In this document: in pieces, positions 1 to 11,443 of the stretch | Layout: the number at the start of each line of letters is the position of its first letter | Numbering within the stretch: position 1 is the first letter of the stretch | Source of the DNA: Carettochelys insculpta | Lineage: Eukaryota; Chordata; Testudines; Carettochelyidae | Direction: 5' to 3' | Assembly (NCBI RefSeq): GCF_033958435.1 | Contig: NC_134138.1 | Location: 192,359,298-192,423,297, forward strand | Length of the DNA stretch: 64,000 nucleotides | Program-made: the position numbers and the translations under genes | The notes under the pieces: model-generated | The model's database searches: none | Seen by the model: only the letters and a program-made list of their open reading frames with translations | Told to the model about the DNA's origin: nothing

Positions 1-61
1 CCCGATGAAATTAATAGGCAACATGATTAAAACAAATAAAAGGAAGTACTTCTTCACACAG

Positions 62-236
62 TGCACAGCCAATCTCAAGCTGGACTGGGTGAGAGGGGAT
101 AGATCATTTGATGATCACCCGTTCTGTTCTGTTCATTCCTTCTGCAGCACCTGGCATTGGCCTCCGTCAGAAGACAGGATACTGAGTTAGATGGACTTTG
201 GTGTGACCCAGTATGATCATCCTTACATTCTTAAGC
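62..236 (+). mobile_element. CR1 LINE 3' end, truncated
   Basis: The stretch ends in the pattern typical of sauropsid CR1 3' ends: GGCATTGGCCTCCGTCAGAA, then GACAGGATACTGAG, TAGATGGACTTTGGTGTGAC and CCAGTATGATCATCC before TTACATTCTTAAG. CR1 copies are usually cut off at the 5' side and keep only the last few hundred bases, as here. There is no usable reading frame. The match is from memory of the family, not a search. Confidence 0.75.
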
Positions 237-789
237 TTGACTCTGCTTAACTTGAATTGTACCCTCTAGTTCTTATATGTGACCTAATCCAAAATAATTT
301 CTCCTTCCTTCAGCAAAGATACTTTTCACTTTACCTTCCTCAAAACAGTGTAGACTGTATATCAGAGGTCACTTCTTAGCCACTTCTTTCCCAAAGACCT
401 GGCTTCTGTAGTTTTTCTGTTTGGCCGAGTTGCCAATGTCCCTGTGTCACCTGAAGGCATACCACTACATAGGTATAGCCACCACCCCTGTAATAATCAC
501 TCACATTCCTAACAAAACAACCAGAAACATTCCTTTCACAGCACCATAATCATTAATCTAATTCCTTTGCCAGTTCCTGTTCAAGGAAAATCATCATCAT
601 AAAATGACCAGAATTGAGCACAATGTCCCAAATGAGGCCTCATTAATTCCTTTGCAACAATATAATCACCAATTCAAAATCTTTTTTGGTCAAAAATCTC
701 ATTTAAATCAATGAGCATTTCAACTGAATAAGAACTGAGTGAAAAGTGAAAGTTAAGAATTTTAGGATTTAAACTATTATTATTTGCCC
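237..789. other. No feature recognised
   Basis: AT-rich unique-looking sequence with no long frame, no tandem repeat and no terminal inverted repeat that I can see. Confidence 0.5.
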
Positions 790-958
790 TAGTAAAGTAA
801 ATTTGCCTTGTCGAGAAAGGAGTTTTGCCTCCTAGAGCATCAGAAGAATGCTGCCAACAGAAGTGCTGCATTTTGTCGATTTACTGTCAACAGAATGCAT
901 TTGTAATGTGGATGCTCTGCGAGTGTTGTCAAAAAAACTGTCTAGTGTAAATGTAGCC
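790..958 (+). mobile_element. MITE fragment (TTTTGTCAACA family)
   Basis: This shares order and wording with 39420-39620 and 11283-11443: a GCTGCCAACAGAAGTGCTG block, then TTTTGTCGATTTACTGTCAA, a GCATTTGTAATGTGGATG block, and a terminal TCTAGTGTAAATGTAGCCC. The end, read on the other strand as GGGCTACATTTACACTAGA, resembles the TIRs of the Harbinger-like elements in this window. Only the right half is present. Confidence 0.5.
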
Positions 959-959
959 C

Positions 960-2695
960 ATGTGCTGAAATGATACTGAAGGGAAAATGTTCTAATACAG
1001 GCAGGAAAAGATGCAGAGCAGGAGATTAAAATTAAGTGAAACTGAGAATGAAAAAGAACAATTGCAATGATACAGTGAATTTAAAAGTCTACATTACTAG
1101 AAAGAATAGGTGCACAATTACATAATAAATAGCCATTTTTAACTTTTTTAAAAATAAAAAACATTTTTGGGATAAAAACAGAAACTGGCCTAGATCCAGC
1201 CCTTGTGAACTATCTTCATTCTCTCCCAATGATGTCATTTTTACCTTGAATAAAATTCTGTCTTCTGGTCAACGTACCCCTCACAACTGTCTTCAATGAT
1301 TGCATCCATAGCCTTTGGCACTGGAATCTCCTACTGGCTTCAATGGGAGTTGTTCACGGGCTGAGAGAGGAGAACTGGGACCTGGAATTTCTCACATAAG
1401 ATGATTAACAGGTATTGAGACCAGGAGGGATCATTATAATCACCTAGCCAGAGAGCCTGCATGATACAGGCCTCAGGATTTCACTCAACGATACCTGCTG
1501 CAAGCCATTTTCTAAGTGACTCAGCGTGCTGAAGTGCAGCAAAGTTAAAAAACTCCTGCCTGCAGTAAACATTAGAATAAACGTACAAATATTCTTCCTC
1601 CAGATTTGGGGAGAAGATTGAACAGAAGAAAGGGAAATATGAATATATGTAATTGTAAAAATGGATTTTTCTCTTACACAATCCCAACTTCATTAGCCAG
1701 AAAAAGTAATACCTCAGAACACTGCCCATGCCCACACAATGATTAATGGTGAGCAAAATCAGTCATGGAAAGTTCTGGAAGTATAGGCTATCAGGTACTC
1801 TAAAGTTCAGAGAAGATGTCTGTTCTCTGACTCATATCACTGATAGCTAAACAACTTCAACACTCATGAATTTTAATATAGACATAACTCATCTGTCTTT
1901 GTGAACACAGAGTTGATTTGAACTGTGACCTTACGGTATGGTACTTATGGGTCTATTAGAACTGACAGAAGAGGTTAAAGTTATTTTTCAAAACAATAAA
2001 TAAATGAACAATCTGATTTTCAAGAAAGTTTAGAACTAGGGACAAAAATCAAGCTGTATAGGAGGCATCTCCAGCTACAAATTAAGATATCTGAGCTTGC
2101 TTTAATTACATTTTGCATGCAATCCCCAATAGATCTCAGTAACCTTTAGGGTTTAATAATCTTGGCTCATTTAATGTCCTTTCATTACATTAGTGTAACA
2201 ACCAAAAAGTGAGGTTTGAAAAGTAAAATTGGATGCTCTCCTGGGATTTGCCACATGTTCACCATCTTTACTTCAGACTCCCTGGATATGCATGCCAAAA
2301 AAAGGTCCTAGCTCATAAAGTCCACAAAAAAAAAAGAGATTGGTTCTTTCATCCTATTATCCATATTTTTTTCTATTTAAAATAATTACGTGAATTTAGA
2401 GCTCAAAAGCTGCTGGATTGGCGGTCTTGTAGTGTCGAGACTAAGTCATCTGTACCGTGACAGAGGAGATTTCTCCTGCCTCAACATGAACATACAGAAA
2501 CCACCTGCAGTTAGCAGAAGGTAGTATTGGCTCTGCACCAGTTCATTCTTAAGCCCATCTGCAGAGTGTTACTTTCAAGTAATTTTTGTGATACTGAGAC
2601 TGTGAAAATAGAGGAAACCCCAACTGCAGCTACAAAGCCATCAAGTGGAACAGACTTTTGATTATTACCAGCTTGATCCAGCTTTGAATTGGTTA
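960..2695. other. No feature recognised
   Basis: AT-rich sequence with short chance frames only. A short A run near 2325 is the only low-complexity feature. Confidence 0.5.
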
Positions 2696-2703
2696 CCTAG
2701 AGG

Positions 2704-2895
2704 CAGAGGTGGGAAAAGTACCCAGAAAATTACTTGAGTAAAAATGCAACAGCTTTCACTTCTGAGTACTTGAGTACAATCTAGATGTGAAGTGTGTGAG
2801 TGCGCGTGCATGTGCGTACATTTTCTCAAGTAGTTTCCCCCCAAAGCGGCTGTACTTTTACTCAAGTAACTTTTTGGGTACTTTTTCCACCTCTG
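2704..2895. mobile_element. Short hAT-type MITE with 8-bp target duplication
   Basis: The two ends are inverted copies: CAGAGGTGGGAAAAGTACCC at the left and, on the other strand, CAGAGGTGGAAAAAGTACCC at the right. Both continue into TTACTTGAGTAAAA, so the TIRs are about 45-50 bp. The flanks are CCTAGAGG (2696-2703) and CCTAAAGG (2896-2903), a 7-of-8 match, as expected of an aged hAT 8-base duplication. The interior holds a short purine/pyrimidine stretch rich in GTG/CGT. It codes for nothing; the frames crossing it are mirror images from the TIRs. Confidence 0.8.
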
Positions 2896-2932
2896 CCTAA
2901 AGGCACAAGTGCCCATTTCCTAGTAAGACCCA

Positions 2933-3368
2933 GGCTATGTCTACACGAGCCCCAAACTTCGAAATGGCCACGCAAATGGCCATTTCGAAGTTTACTAATG
3001 AAGCGCTGAAATGCACATTCAATGCTTCATTAGCATGCGAGCGGCCGCGACACTTCGAAATTGACGCTCCTTGCCGCCGCGCGTCTCGTCCAGACGGGGC
3101 TCCTTTTCGAAAGGACCCCGCCTACTTCGAAGTCCCCTTATTCCCATGAGCTCATGGGAATAAGGGGACTTCGAAGTAGGCAGGGTCCTTTCGAAAAGGA
3201 GCCCCGTCTGGACGAGATGCACGGCAGCGAGCCGCATCAATTTCGAAGTGCCACGGCTGCCCGCATGCTAATGAAGCGCTGAATGTGCATTTCAGCGCTT
3301 CATTAGTAAACTTCGAAATGGCCATTCGTGTGGCCATTTCGAAGTTTGGGGCTCGTGTAGACACGGCC
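2933..3368. mobile_element. Palindromic (foldback) MITE, copy 1, Harbinger-like ends
   Basis: This 436-bp element is an almost perfect inverted repeat over its whole length, centred exactly between 3150 and 3151 (CCCATGAGCTCATGGG). The arms are about 218 bp with essentially no loop. The ends are GGCTATGTCTACACGAGCCC and, on the other strand, GGCCGTGTCTACACGAGCCC. The same 3 bases, CCA, lie on both sides (2930-2932 and 3369-3371), fitting a 3-bp target duplication. TTCGAA recurs many times in each arm. The open frames on both strands are mirror copies of each other and are not genes. The Harbinger assignment rests on the end motif shared with 56482-59001 and the 3-bp flank, and is an inference. 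Confidence 0.85.
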
Positions 3369-3371
3369 CCA

Positions 3372-4285
3372 GACTGCTAATCCCACTCCCTATACATAAT
3401 TTCATGCTTTACATTCCCACTGGACTGAAGTCTCCACTGCTGGTGCAGCTGAGGCATGTTTTCTTGATGTCTTGCCTGTTAATTGTTGAAAAATACAAAA
3501 AACATTTGTGAAATAGCTCAGTGTGTGAATGGAAAGCCTAGAAGATCACATCAGATCACTTGGATTTTTTCTAGTTTCTTTCTTCTATTTTCCATAAGGG
3601 AATATAGCTCTTCAAAATTCAAAGGACTGAGAAGATATTGGAGTGATCTGCTTTTGCATCGGGCAATTGGGGAATGCGTGCAAGATGTTTCTGTCTGTTG
3701 GGATCACAGATGATAAGAGGAGTATGATTGAGAAGGCACTGCAGAGCACTTCCGAGGCAGCAGTCTTTGAAACACTGGAGTTGTTGATATGCCAAAAGAA
3801 AGCTTTCCTTGTGAAAAAGAAAAGCTAACGAGCCCAGGCACATTCACATGCAAGGGGTTGCCTAACCATCATAACAGCATCAGAAGGTCAGTCATTTAAA
3901 TAAAAAACTTCCAGAGCCAAACACCTCTGAACTTCATAGGATTTCAGAGCCAGATCAGAATTTTGTTACTGACTCTACATTTGTAATAATCCCAATTAAA
4001 AATCAAGATCCAAACAGCATCAAATGTTGTGGAAATTCAATCCAGATCTGAATTTAGGAACTGAGACTCATTTCAAAATATAAGGGGGATAGAGAGCAAA
4101 GATATTAAAGAAATCCAATCCTGCAGCTGGAAATTTGTCTTGGAAGTTAACTTGTACCATATCTGACCAAACCAAAAGACAAGAAAGGCAGTGACAGGAA
4201 GATGAGCATGCAGATTAAAGCTTCAGTCCAGCAAAGCAAGTACATCTAGATCATTGACTTCAAAAGGACTTAAACCAGTATTTGA
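3372..4285. other. No feature recognised
   Basis: No repeat, TIR or supported frame seen. Frames of 60-76 codons at 3483-3843 overlap on both strands and show no family motif. Confidence 0.5.
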
Positions 4286-4580
4286 GGATATGTCTGCGCT
4301 TAGGAGATTGCTGATGCACTGGTGGTCAGTCTTCAGGGGCTCGATTTAGCAGTCCTAGTGGGGATACGATAAATTGAACTGGCATGGTGCCACTGGCAAC
4401 CCTGTACTCCTGGCAGTCGCGGGGACTAAGGGAAGTCAACGGGAGAAACTCTCCTGTCAACCTCCTGCTGTGTGAACGGTGGCAAACATTGATTTTAGAT
4501 AAGTTGGCTCCAGCTACGCAATTCTCCTAGCTGGATTTGCATATCTAAAATCAATTTTTCCTTCTAGTGTAGACCTGACC
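4286..4580. mobile_element. MITE with GTCTACACT-type ends
   Basis: The left end GGATATGTCTGCGCTTAGGA pairs with the right end read on the other strand, GGTCAGGTCTACACTAGAAG. The interior has TTGATTTTAGATAAGTTGGC near the right arm and its inverse ATCTAAAATCAA shortly after. About 295 bp, non-coding. The terminal motif resembles the other Harbinger-like elements here. No clear target duplication. Confidence 0.55.
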
Positions 4581-6984
4581 TACTTATTTTGCTGAATCAA
4601 GGCTAAGCTTGAAGCAAAGGAATCTCCCAGCTGCACAGCAACAAACAACCATTTGGGCAAATAAATCACCATTTACTTCACATATGAAGCAATAACATTT
4701 GATTGGAAATTTTAGAATTTCACTTCTGGGTGAATACAACTTGGTAGGTAATACAGCTGTAAGGAGAATGCAAATTTGTTAGCCCACTGGTAATCTGTTA
4801 TGGCAACAACTGAAAAAACACCATTGATTGAAGATACTGTTTTATTCAATCTATTTCCTGCTAGGTCTGAATTGATATAGTCTGAACCTTAAACATAAGC
4901 TATTTTGTGTTTCAGTGAAGAAGCAATTCAAGTCAACCAACCAACCAATGCATTTACTCTTGAGGGGATAGGTTTTCAGCCAGCCTCCACTTACATATCC
5001 CCAAAATGGGTTTTGTGCCTCCAGAGAGGTAGTTATGCAGGTCAGATGGGAACCTGCATGCTCATCTGCCCAGTGTCCACACACAAATATCTATGCTGTG
5101 CACACAAAAGTGGGGGTTGTGCATGGAAATAAACACACCCATAAATTTTGCAGAGACTCTTTCAGTCTATCCCCACTAATGACTCGCTACCATGCCAGCC
5201 TGTCAAGGTTTGTTTTTATCCTTGTCTCCGTTGTCTCAGCTTTATTCAGCAGTGCAAGTAGAAACCATTGCTTGCTGGTACTGCACTCATGGGAGGGCAT
5301 GATTCTTCCTCAGCCCGCCCCAGCCATCTCTCCATCCTCTCTAATACACCCCTTACCCGTCAAAAGTTTTACAACTGTATCTGCTAAACAGATGCAGATG
5401 TAAAATGATGCTTTGAGAGCGTGGTGCCCACTGTCCTTCCAGGTGTCAGAGGAGCCTGTAGCACCCCACATTGAAAAGTTCTTAAACAAAAGAAGGCTGG
5501 GAAGGACAATCATCCCGCTGTCCCTTGACACATGACCAGTGCTCCCTTATGACCAAACTAAGTTTCTGCTAGCCTGTCTTTATCTAAGTCTTGGCCTCTG
5601 CCAGGCACTGGGAAAGCAAAGATGCTACAGCCTTCTCAGTTTGACAGGAATGAGGCATAAAACTGGGTGTTCCATGTGATATCTTGATAGAACAATAGCC
5701 CTAATAGTTCTATTGTTTTCCACAACATTACATACAGGAGTGGCCATCAATATCCGCCTGGCAGAACGTACATAAGAACTGTTTGTCGACAGATGAGCAA
5801 CTGATCATAATCGCAGTCTCTGATCTCTTGAGGCCAAATTCTTTCCCCACGGAAATCAAAAGGAGTGTAGCAAACGTGTTCAATGAGAGAAGGCTTTGGC
5901 ATTTGGAGAGGAAAGAACAAAACCATCAGCCCTTGAGTCAGAAGACATCTAATCTTTGCCTATTGCAAGGGAAAATCAGCAATCAATGTGGCTAGAACTG
6001 TCTCTGTGTCATACCCACCTCATAAGTCCATGGGCAAAGATAAAAGAAATATGGTGTCCTGAAAAATGGAACATCACGGGACAGGTACAGCAGCCTGTGG
6101 CAGTATTTGTGGGGATCAATTAGCTGCCTCTGGACCCCCCACAGTTCCATTTTAGCTCTGGGAACCCATTCACAACATAGGAATCTCTTCTCCCACAGGA
6201 ATCTTGCCCTGTAACCCCCTACAACCACCACCCAGGGTGAGGTTGGGCTGAGGCTGGCCAGGTCCCTCAGCTTCTGCAAGAAGTGACCTCTCTGCAGCTT
6301 GGCCTGGAATTCAGTGGCCAGGGAAGGGGTGGGAACTGATTCTCCTCTCTGCCTGCATCCAGGACCACAGGCCTGGCAGGCCCCGCTCCTGGGGTCCCCT
6401 GTCTCCAAGGGTAGGACCCTGTGGCTATGGCTGGGTGCTCTCTCCTGAACCAAGACAGAGCACCCTTCACTTCCTTTAACTGTGGGTCAAGAACAGGATC
6501 CAGGCATGTTCATCCATCCAGTTCTACCCCCCATTAGTACATCAACTGGCAAATGATGGTGCACGCCCATCTCCTTGGTGCCTTCCTTATCTTCCTGTTT
6601 CAGATGCATCCTTGCTACGGGCACCTTCCAAAGGGTCCCATCTATACCTGTCACAGTCAGGTGGGAGTTGACCATCAACCACTCTGGGTGCTGCACTTGC
6701 AGAGACTGGGAGCCCCAAGTCCCTTTGAATCATTGGATGCCAGGCAAGCTCCCCATTTGTCTTCCTCCACCCATAGTCTAGCTAGTCTAGTTAGAATGTA
6801 CACTGGAAAAAACCAGTAAGTGTAGACAGGCATTTTCAAGTGTCTGTCAGGCCATTCAACTTGACATGTCCCTTCACCTGCTGGCTAAATACCTTGTGAG
6901 AATCACCACAGGAGCAAACAGGCAGTAAACATAGTTGAGTCATAACTTCCGGTACCGAGATGAATAGATGTGCATAAAAACAGC
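4581..6984. other. No feature recognised
   Basis: Mixed-composition sequence. The 153-codon minus-strand frame at 5992-6453 has no recognisable domain, overlaps other open frames and has no sign of splice structure, so I treat it as chance. Confidence 0.45.
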
Positions 6985-7083
6985 AATCGGAACATCTGAG
7001 GAAGTGGGTCTTACCCATAAAAGTTAATTACCTAACAAACAAACATGTTAATCTTAAGGTGCTACAGGACTGCTTCTATCCTA
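6985..7083 (-). repeat. Dispersed turtle-type repeat, minus-strand fragment
   Basis: Read on the minus strand it contains AGCAGTCCTGTAGCACCTTA, then a TTAGGTAATTAA stretch and TTATGGGTAAGACCCACTTC followed by CTCAGATG. The same order is seen at 20861, 38874, 59110 and 63603. Confidence 0.65.
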
Positions 7084-9285
7084 CAGCCATAAATGCCAGC
7101 CACATCACATGCACACCCCTCCCGAAAGAGATGCTCACAAAAAATCACATCACACCCGCACTGTGCCAGCACCCTGTTTGTTTTTGACTATGTAACAACA
7201 GAGATGGAGCCAGTGGCATAACCCTGGTTAGCCTAGAAGGGCTGCCCAGGCGTGACTCTGCCGTTAGTGAGTGAGGACATACTGGCTGGCACACATTCAA
7301 GGTATTGGGGTTCAGTGTTCCTGCTGCAGGGAAGGAGCCCCAAGCCTCATGGGCCAGATCCAGGCAAGCCAGGGTCATATCCAGCCCACAGGCTCTGCCT
7401 GGCAGGGAGGAAGTGGCTCTGTGCCCTGCGGCTCCCTCTCCCCAAGCTGGGAGAATGGCAGCACAGGGATCTGCTTGCTTGGTCCCCGTTCCCCAACTCC
7501 CACACCCTACCTCTCACCCAGAACCCCCAATTCCATCCTGCTCCTGCACCCTACCTCTCCCCAGTTAAGCACCCCATCCAATTCCTGCTCCTGCATCTTA
7601 CCTTCTGTCCAGACCCCACACACCTCCATGTCCAACCTGCTCCTCCAGCACCCTGTTGCCTACCCACATCCTACACTCCCTGCCCCATCCCACTCCCCAG
7701 CAGCCACCACCCAGACACTGAACCTCCCCCCCCAATTTGGCCCCACCCCAGAGCCTAGGGAAACCTCCAGAAGAGATAATCCAGCTCAGGAGGAAGCCCT
7801 GAACCTTGGTCCTTTCCTCCCTTCTGCCCCATGGGGCTGGAGTGCGAGGGGAATGAGGGTTGTGTCTATTATTCTGCTCCTCAATCAGAGGCCACGTCCA
7901 CAAGGGTTTGGGGGTTGGTTTGTTTTGTTCTGTGTGGGGGTTTTTTGTTTTTTTTGCCTCTCACTTTTATTTGGCACTCAACCCAAAGAAGGTTCCCAAT
8001 GTCTTATTTAAAGAATTACAGCACAGGTTTAAGGTTTGCAAATCTGTGAACATCTGTCTCTCTGAGGTATTAGTTAATATTAATAATATTTGGTTGGTCA
8101 TAATGTGCAAGGGTCTTCTCTGCCTTCTGCTTATGAGGCTATAGCATTCTTCTGAACACCAGCTGAAAGGATTTTTCCCCCCAGTAAGTGAGAACTGATA
8201 CTTTTCTCCTAGAAGTGTTGTACATTTCTCAGGTACACACTGATTAACACAGAGAACAAGTGGGGCTGTTAAACTTTCCTCACATTCAACAGAAAGTTCA
8301 CTTCTATTTTCCAGTGTGGAGATTAAATGGGTGTTTGTATCTACAAACATCAGCATGCTCACCTACTCCCAGATATGTAGTGTTTCAGTCTGCTTATATG
8401 CAAAATGGAAGTTGGGAAAGGAGCCATTTCAGCAGACATATGATTTATTAAAAGACAATTTTTAATTAGAACTGTATCCTGCACTACATATTAGTATTGC
8501 ACCTAAACATTGTTTTTCGAAGGGAGGTTCAATTTCCTTTACAGGAACAAAACAGATTCCTGAAACTCTTACTCAAAAGGGGTCCACAGACATTTAAACA
8601 GTTCCATTGTCTTCAATGGGATTGAATAAACGATTAAGTATCTACAGAATTGGGTTCCAAGTCAAATCTGAAGGAGCTTTGTTCGAATAAAGGTGGGCAG
8701 ATGTGTGATAAGTCTTAGCTCCGTTGTAAAGATGAAGAACATATTTTCAACAAAGTTCTTGGCAGATTCCTGAAGCAGCTGGTTTAAGGCCATCATCATC
8801 CAGCATTGTAGTTATTTGTAGCTCTTACCCACAAAGCAGGAAAATGAGACAATTGTTTTCTTTGTTTTGCTGCTCCCGTTCCAGGTAAATGCATCTTAGA
8901 CTAGTTTGGCTGCAAAGAATTCCTTGTACACTGGGGACAACATCTGATTCCCGTCAGAATCCAGAACTGGCCTGACATCAGACTCCAAACCTCCTCTGGT
9001 CAGTCAGGGCAAGCAGAGACAGGCATTTCTCTTATGATTTCATCCTTGGACTTGATGTGATGCCGTATAAACATGGACAATTCAGACCAATGGGGAGAAA
9101 CAGAATCAAAAACACTCTAAACCTTCCTTACCCATACCCCTCCCATCTTGAGGACTCTTGACCTGACCAACATAACAGTTCAATATATGTGCTAACAGCT
9201 GTTTGTTAGGCATATGTATCGTGTTTTTAAAGCCACGTAAAGAATGAACAGCTTCCCTAGCTGTGTCTGATCCTTTAGGAGCCAC
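7084..9285. repeat. C-rich degenerate tandem repeat in otherwise featureless DNA
   Basis: From about 7480 to 7760 the plus strand is strongly C-rich and contains a loose repeat of roughly 48 bp, clearest in the blocks with AATTCCATCCTGCTCCTGCA near 7528 and CAATTCCTGCTCCTGCATCT near 7577. The long overlapping frames here (246 codons at 7271-8011 among them) arise because C-rich repeats lack stop codons; all three plus frames and the minus strand are open together. Outside this block I see nothing. Confidence 0.5.
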
Positions 9286-9498
9286 TGGATATTAGGAAAA
9301 GCTATTTCACCAGGAGAGTGGTGAAGCACTGGAATGTGTTGCTGAGAGGGGTGGTAAAATTTCCATTCCTAGATGTTTTTAAGTCCTGGTTTGAAAAAGT
9401 TCTGGCTGGGATGGTTTAGTTGGGGTTGATCCTACTTTGGGCAGTGGGCTGGACTCAATAACCTCCTGAGGTATCTTCCAGTCCTAGCATTCTAGGAT
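9286..9498 (+). mobile_element. CR1 LINE 3' end, truncated
   Basis: Shows the CR1 tail in order: CACTGGAATGTGTTGCTGAG, GTAAAATTTCCATTCCTAGA, GGACTCAATAACCTCCTGAG and a terminal CTTCCAGTCCTAGCATTCTA, the typical CR1 8-base-type ending. Same strand as the copies at 62 and 45640, opposite to 27068. Confidence 0.8.
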
Positions 9499-9838
9499 AA
9501 CATCCACACATACCCTGCCAGAACCTGCTCTGGAGACGGGAAATACCCTCAACTTCTTTCCCGTACCATGTACCCTCTAAAAATCTCTTGGTGGTACTGA
9601 GTAATGGGTCATACCTCCCTACCTCCACTCCTGAATGCATTCATTGTGATAGCACACCAACCCTTTGTTCTAAACACAAAAACCAAAAATACAGCTAATT
9701 TTGGAGATTATAAACCAACCTTCCTTTTTACTCGCATTTGCAAGGCAGGTAGAGAAACAACAAATATATTTTTACAGCTGGCTGAGACAGCAGTCTTATA
9801 TAATAAGCAAGGCCAAGGACTGGGAGTAATAAAACCTT
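9499..9838. other. No feature recognised
   Basis: No repeat or gene signal seen. Confidence 0.45.
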
Positions 9839-9960
9839 AAGGTGACCAGATGTCCCATTTTCAAAGGGGCAGTCCCATACTGAAGCCCTCTTCCAGGTGT
9901 CTCTACCTTTTTCTTTAAAAATGGGCAGACTTGTCCCGTACTTTCTATCTCTCACCTCCC
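9839..9960 (+). repeat. Fragment of the GGTGACCAGATGTCCC repeat
   Basis: AGGTGACCAGATGTCCCATT followed by a GGGCAGTCCCATACTGAAG block matches the end of a short dispersed element I recognise from sauropsid genomes. The matching right end is not obvious. Confidence 0.5.
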
Positions 9961-10610
9961 ATCAATACTGGCAGGTGCTGCTGCTGGCTGGATCCTTGCT
10001 TGCCAGCTGCCCACCCACCCCACCAGCAGTGAGTGATGGGGTTCTGGTGGCTGAAGATGAGGATGGATGCGCAGAGCTGATGTTTGGGCAAAGCTACAGC
10101 ATTCAAGGCAAAGGGCTCCCCCTGCTGGTCCATCAGTGCAGTCGCTGCTGTGTGCCTTCTCTTGGCCAGGAGGTTCACTTTACCCCTTGTCTTAGTTCCA
10201 CCCAGCACTGGCTACTTGTGGCAGTAGCTGATGAGCACAGGCGGGGACGACTGGTTCCATGTCGCCTCTACTGCCCACACATCGGCTCTCTACATGTTTC
10301 CCCTCTCCCTGCTGTGTTCCTTTGCCCCCTCAGCTGTGTCACTCCTCCACCACCGCTCCAGCAGGGTGCATCCTACTCCCAGCACTGTGCAGAGAACCAG
10401 CCAAACTGTGACCTTGCTTTAAGTTATGATAAGAGGAAGCTGCACACCACATTTGTGCAGCTTTTACGATTTAGCAGGAGTCCTTGAACAAACAGAATCA
10501 CAGCTGGCCAGACAGACAAATTCTGTCATATTTAGTAGATTAGCATCTGAAAAATATACTTTATAATAAGTATAAAGAAAGCCCATGAACTGCTGTGAAA
10601 CTGGTGCCTG
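9961..10610. other. No feature recognised; long chance frame
   Basis: A plus frame of 196 codons (9897-10487) begins within the preceding repeat and crosses this stretch. It has no recognisable domain, its composition is that of the local CT-rich sequence, and a minus frame is open beneath part of it. I do not call it a gene. Confidence 0.45.
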
Positions 10611-11282
10611 CCCTTCACTCTAATCTTAAGAATGCTGAGTGAAACTAAGTCTTCACTGCAAAAGCTTCGATGCCATTGTAACATGGGTAGGCATAGCCAT
10701 GCTAGCATTAACGATTAATAAATGATTAGCAGCCAAGGCTGGGAGCATGGGCTAGCCAGCCAAATGCAAACCCACCAGGAAATCTAGGTAGGTTTTTGGC
10801 TGTCTAGCTGATGCTAAAGCCCATTCCACTACATCCGCAACAGGCCCAAGAAGGTTAAATTAAAGTTGTATGGTCAAGGCGCATTCTGGTATTTCTTAAA
10901 CTAAGAGTGCTTGATGTTAGTAATCGTTTAATCCTTAACTTTCTATTCCCTCTTTTTTTATGGTTTGGTTTAGTGATGAGAGCAATCATAACGAACGATC
11001 AATGAATTTGTTCTTTGTGATTTGATTACCATGCAAACTTCTGAATGGCCCAGCCTGGGTTGTGCAGCTCTGGCAGGCTTGAAGCCCGTTATTGGGGCCT
11101 GATACACAGGCCCAACACGAAGGGTATGACTTCACTACAAAGCAAAGGCGTGATGGAAGCATGGGTAGGCAGGCCTTTGGGCTTTAATCCTGCTAGCCTA
11201 GGCAACAAGAGACTACGATGACATCTTCAATTAGGGGGAGAAGCTGTGAGAAGTTTGGTGTGAGTTGCAGAGCCTCACATAG
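10611..11282. repeat. Possible old MITE pieces with CATGGGTAGGCA motif
   Basis: CTTCACTGCAAAAG followed by ACATGGGTAGGCATAGCC near 10652-10702 recurs as CTTCACTACAAAGC and GCATGGGTAGGCAGGCC near 11131-11176. The two blocks share order and spacing, suggesting two degraded copies of one short element. Confidence 0.35.
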
Positions 11283-11443
11283 GCTACCATTACACTAAAG
11301 CTTTGAGGCAGAACACTGTCTGCAAAAGTACCATGTTTTGTCAAGATACTATCAACAAATCCCTTTTTGTGTGCGTATGCTCCATGAGTTTTGTCAACAA
11401 AACCAGGATTTTGCCACCAAAACTTGCTAGTGTACCCACAGCC
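11283..11443 (+). mobile_element. MITE fragment (TTTTGTCAACA family)
   Basis: Contains GCAAAAGTACCATGTTTTGTCAAG, shortened here to the core, then GAGTTTTGTCAACAAAACCA and a terminal CTTGCTAGTGTACCCACAGC. It aligns with the right half of 39151-39620; the left half is missing. Confidence 0.55.

Noticed and set aside
3019..3364. Matching 70-73-codon frames on both strands
   Set aside because: They are mirror images produced by the palindromic MITE.
7271..8011. Plus frame of 246 codons
   Set aside because: Lies in a C-rich tandem repeat lacking stop codons; several frames are open together and no domain is visible.
9897..10487. Plus frame of 196 codons with Cys-rich and hydrophobic stretches
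   Set aside because: Begins inside a dispersed repeat and shows no family motif or conserved Cys spacing that I recognise.
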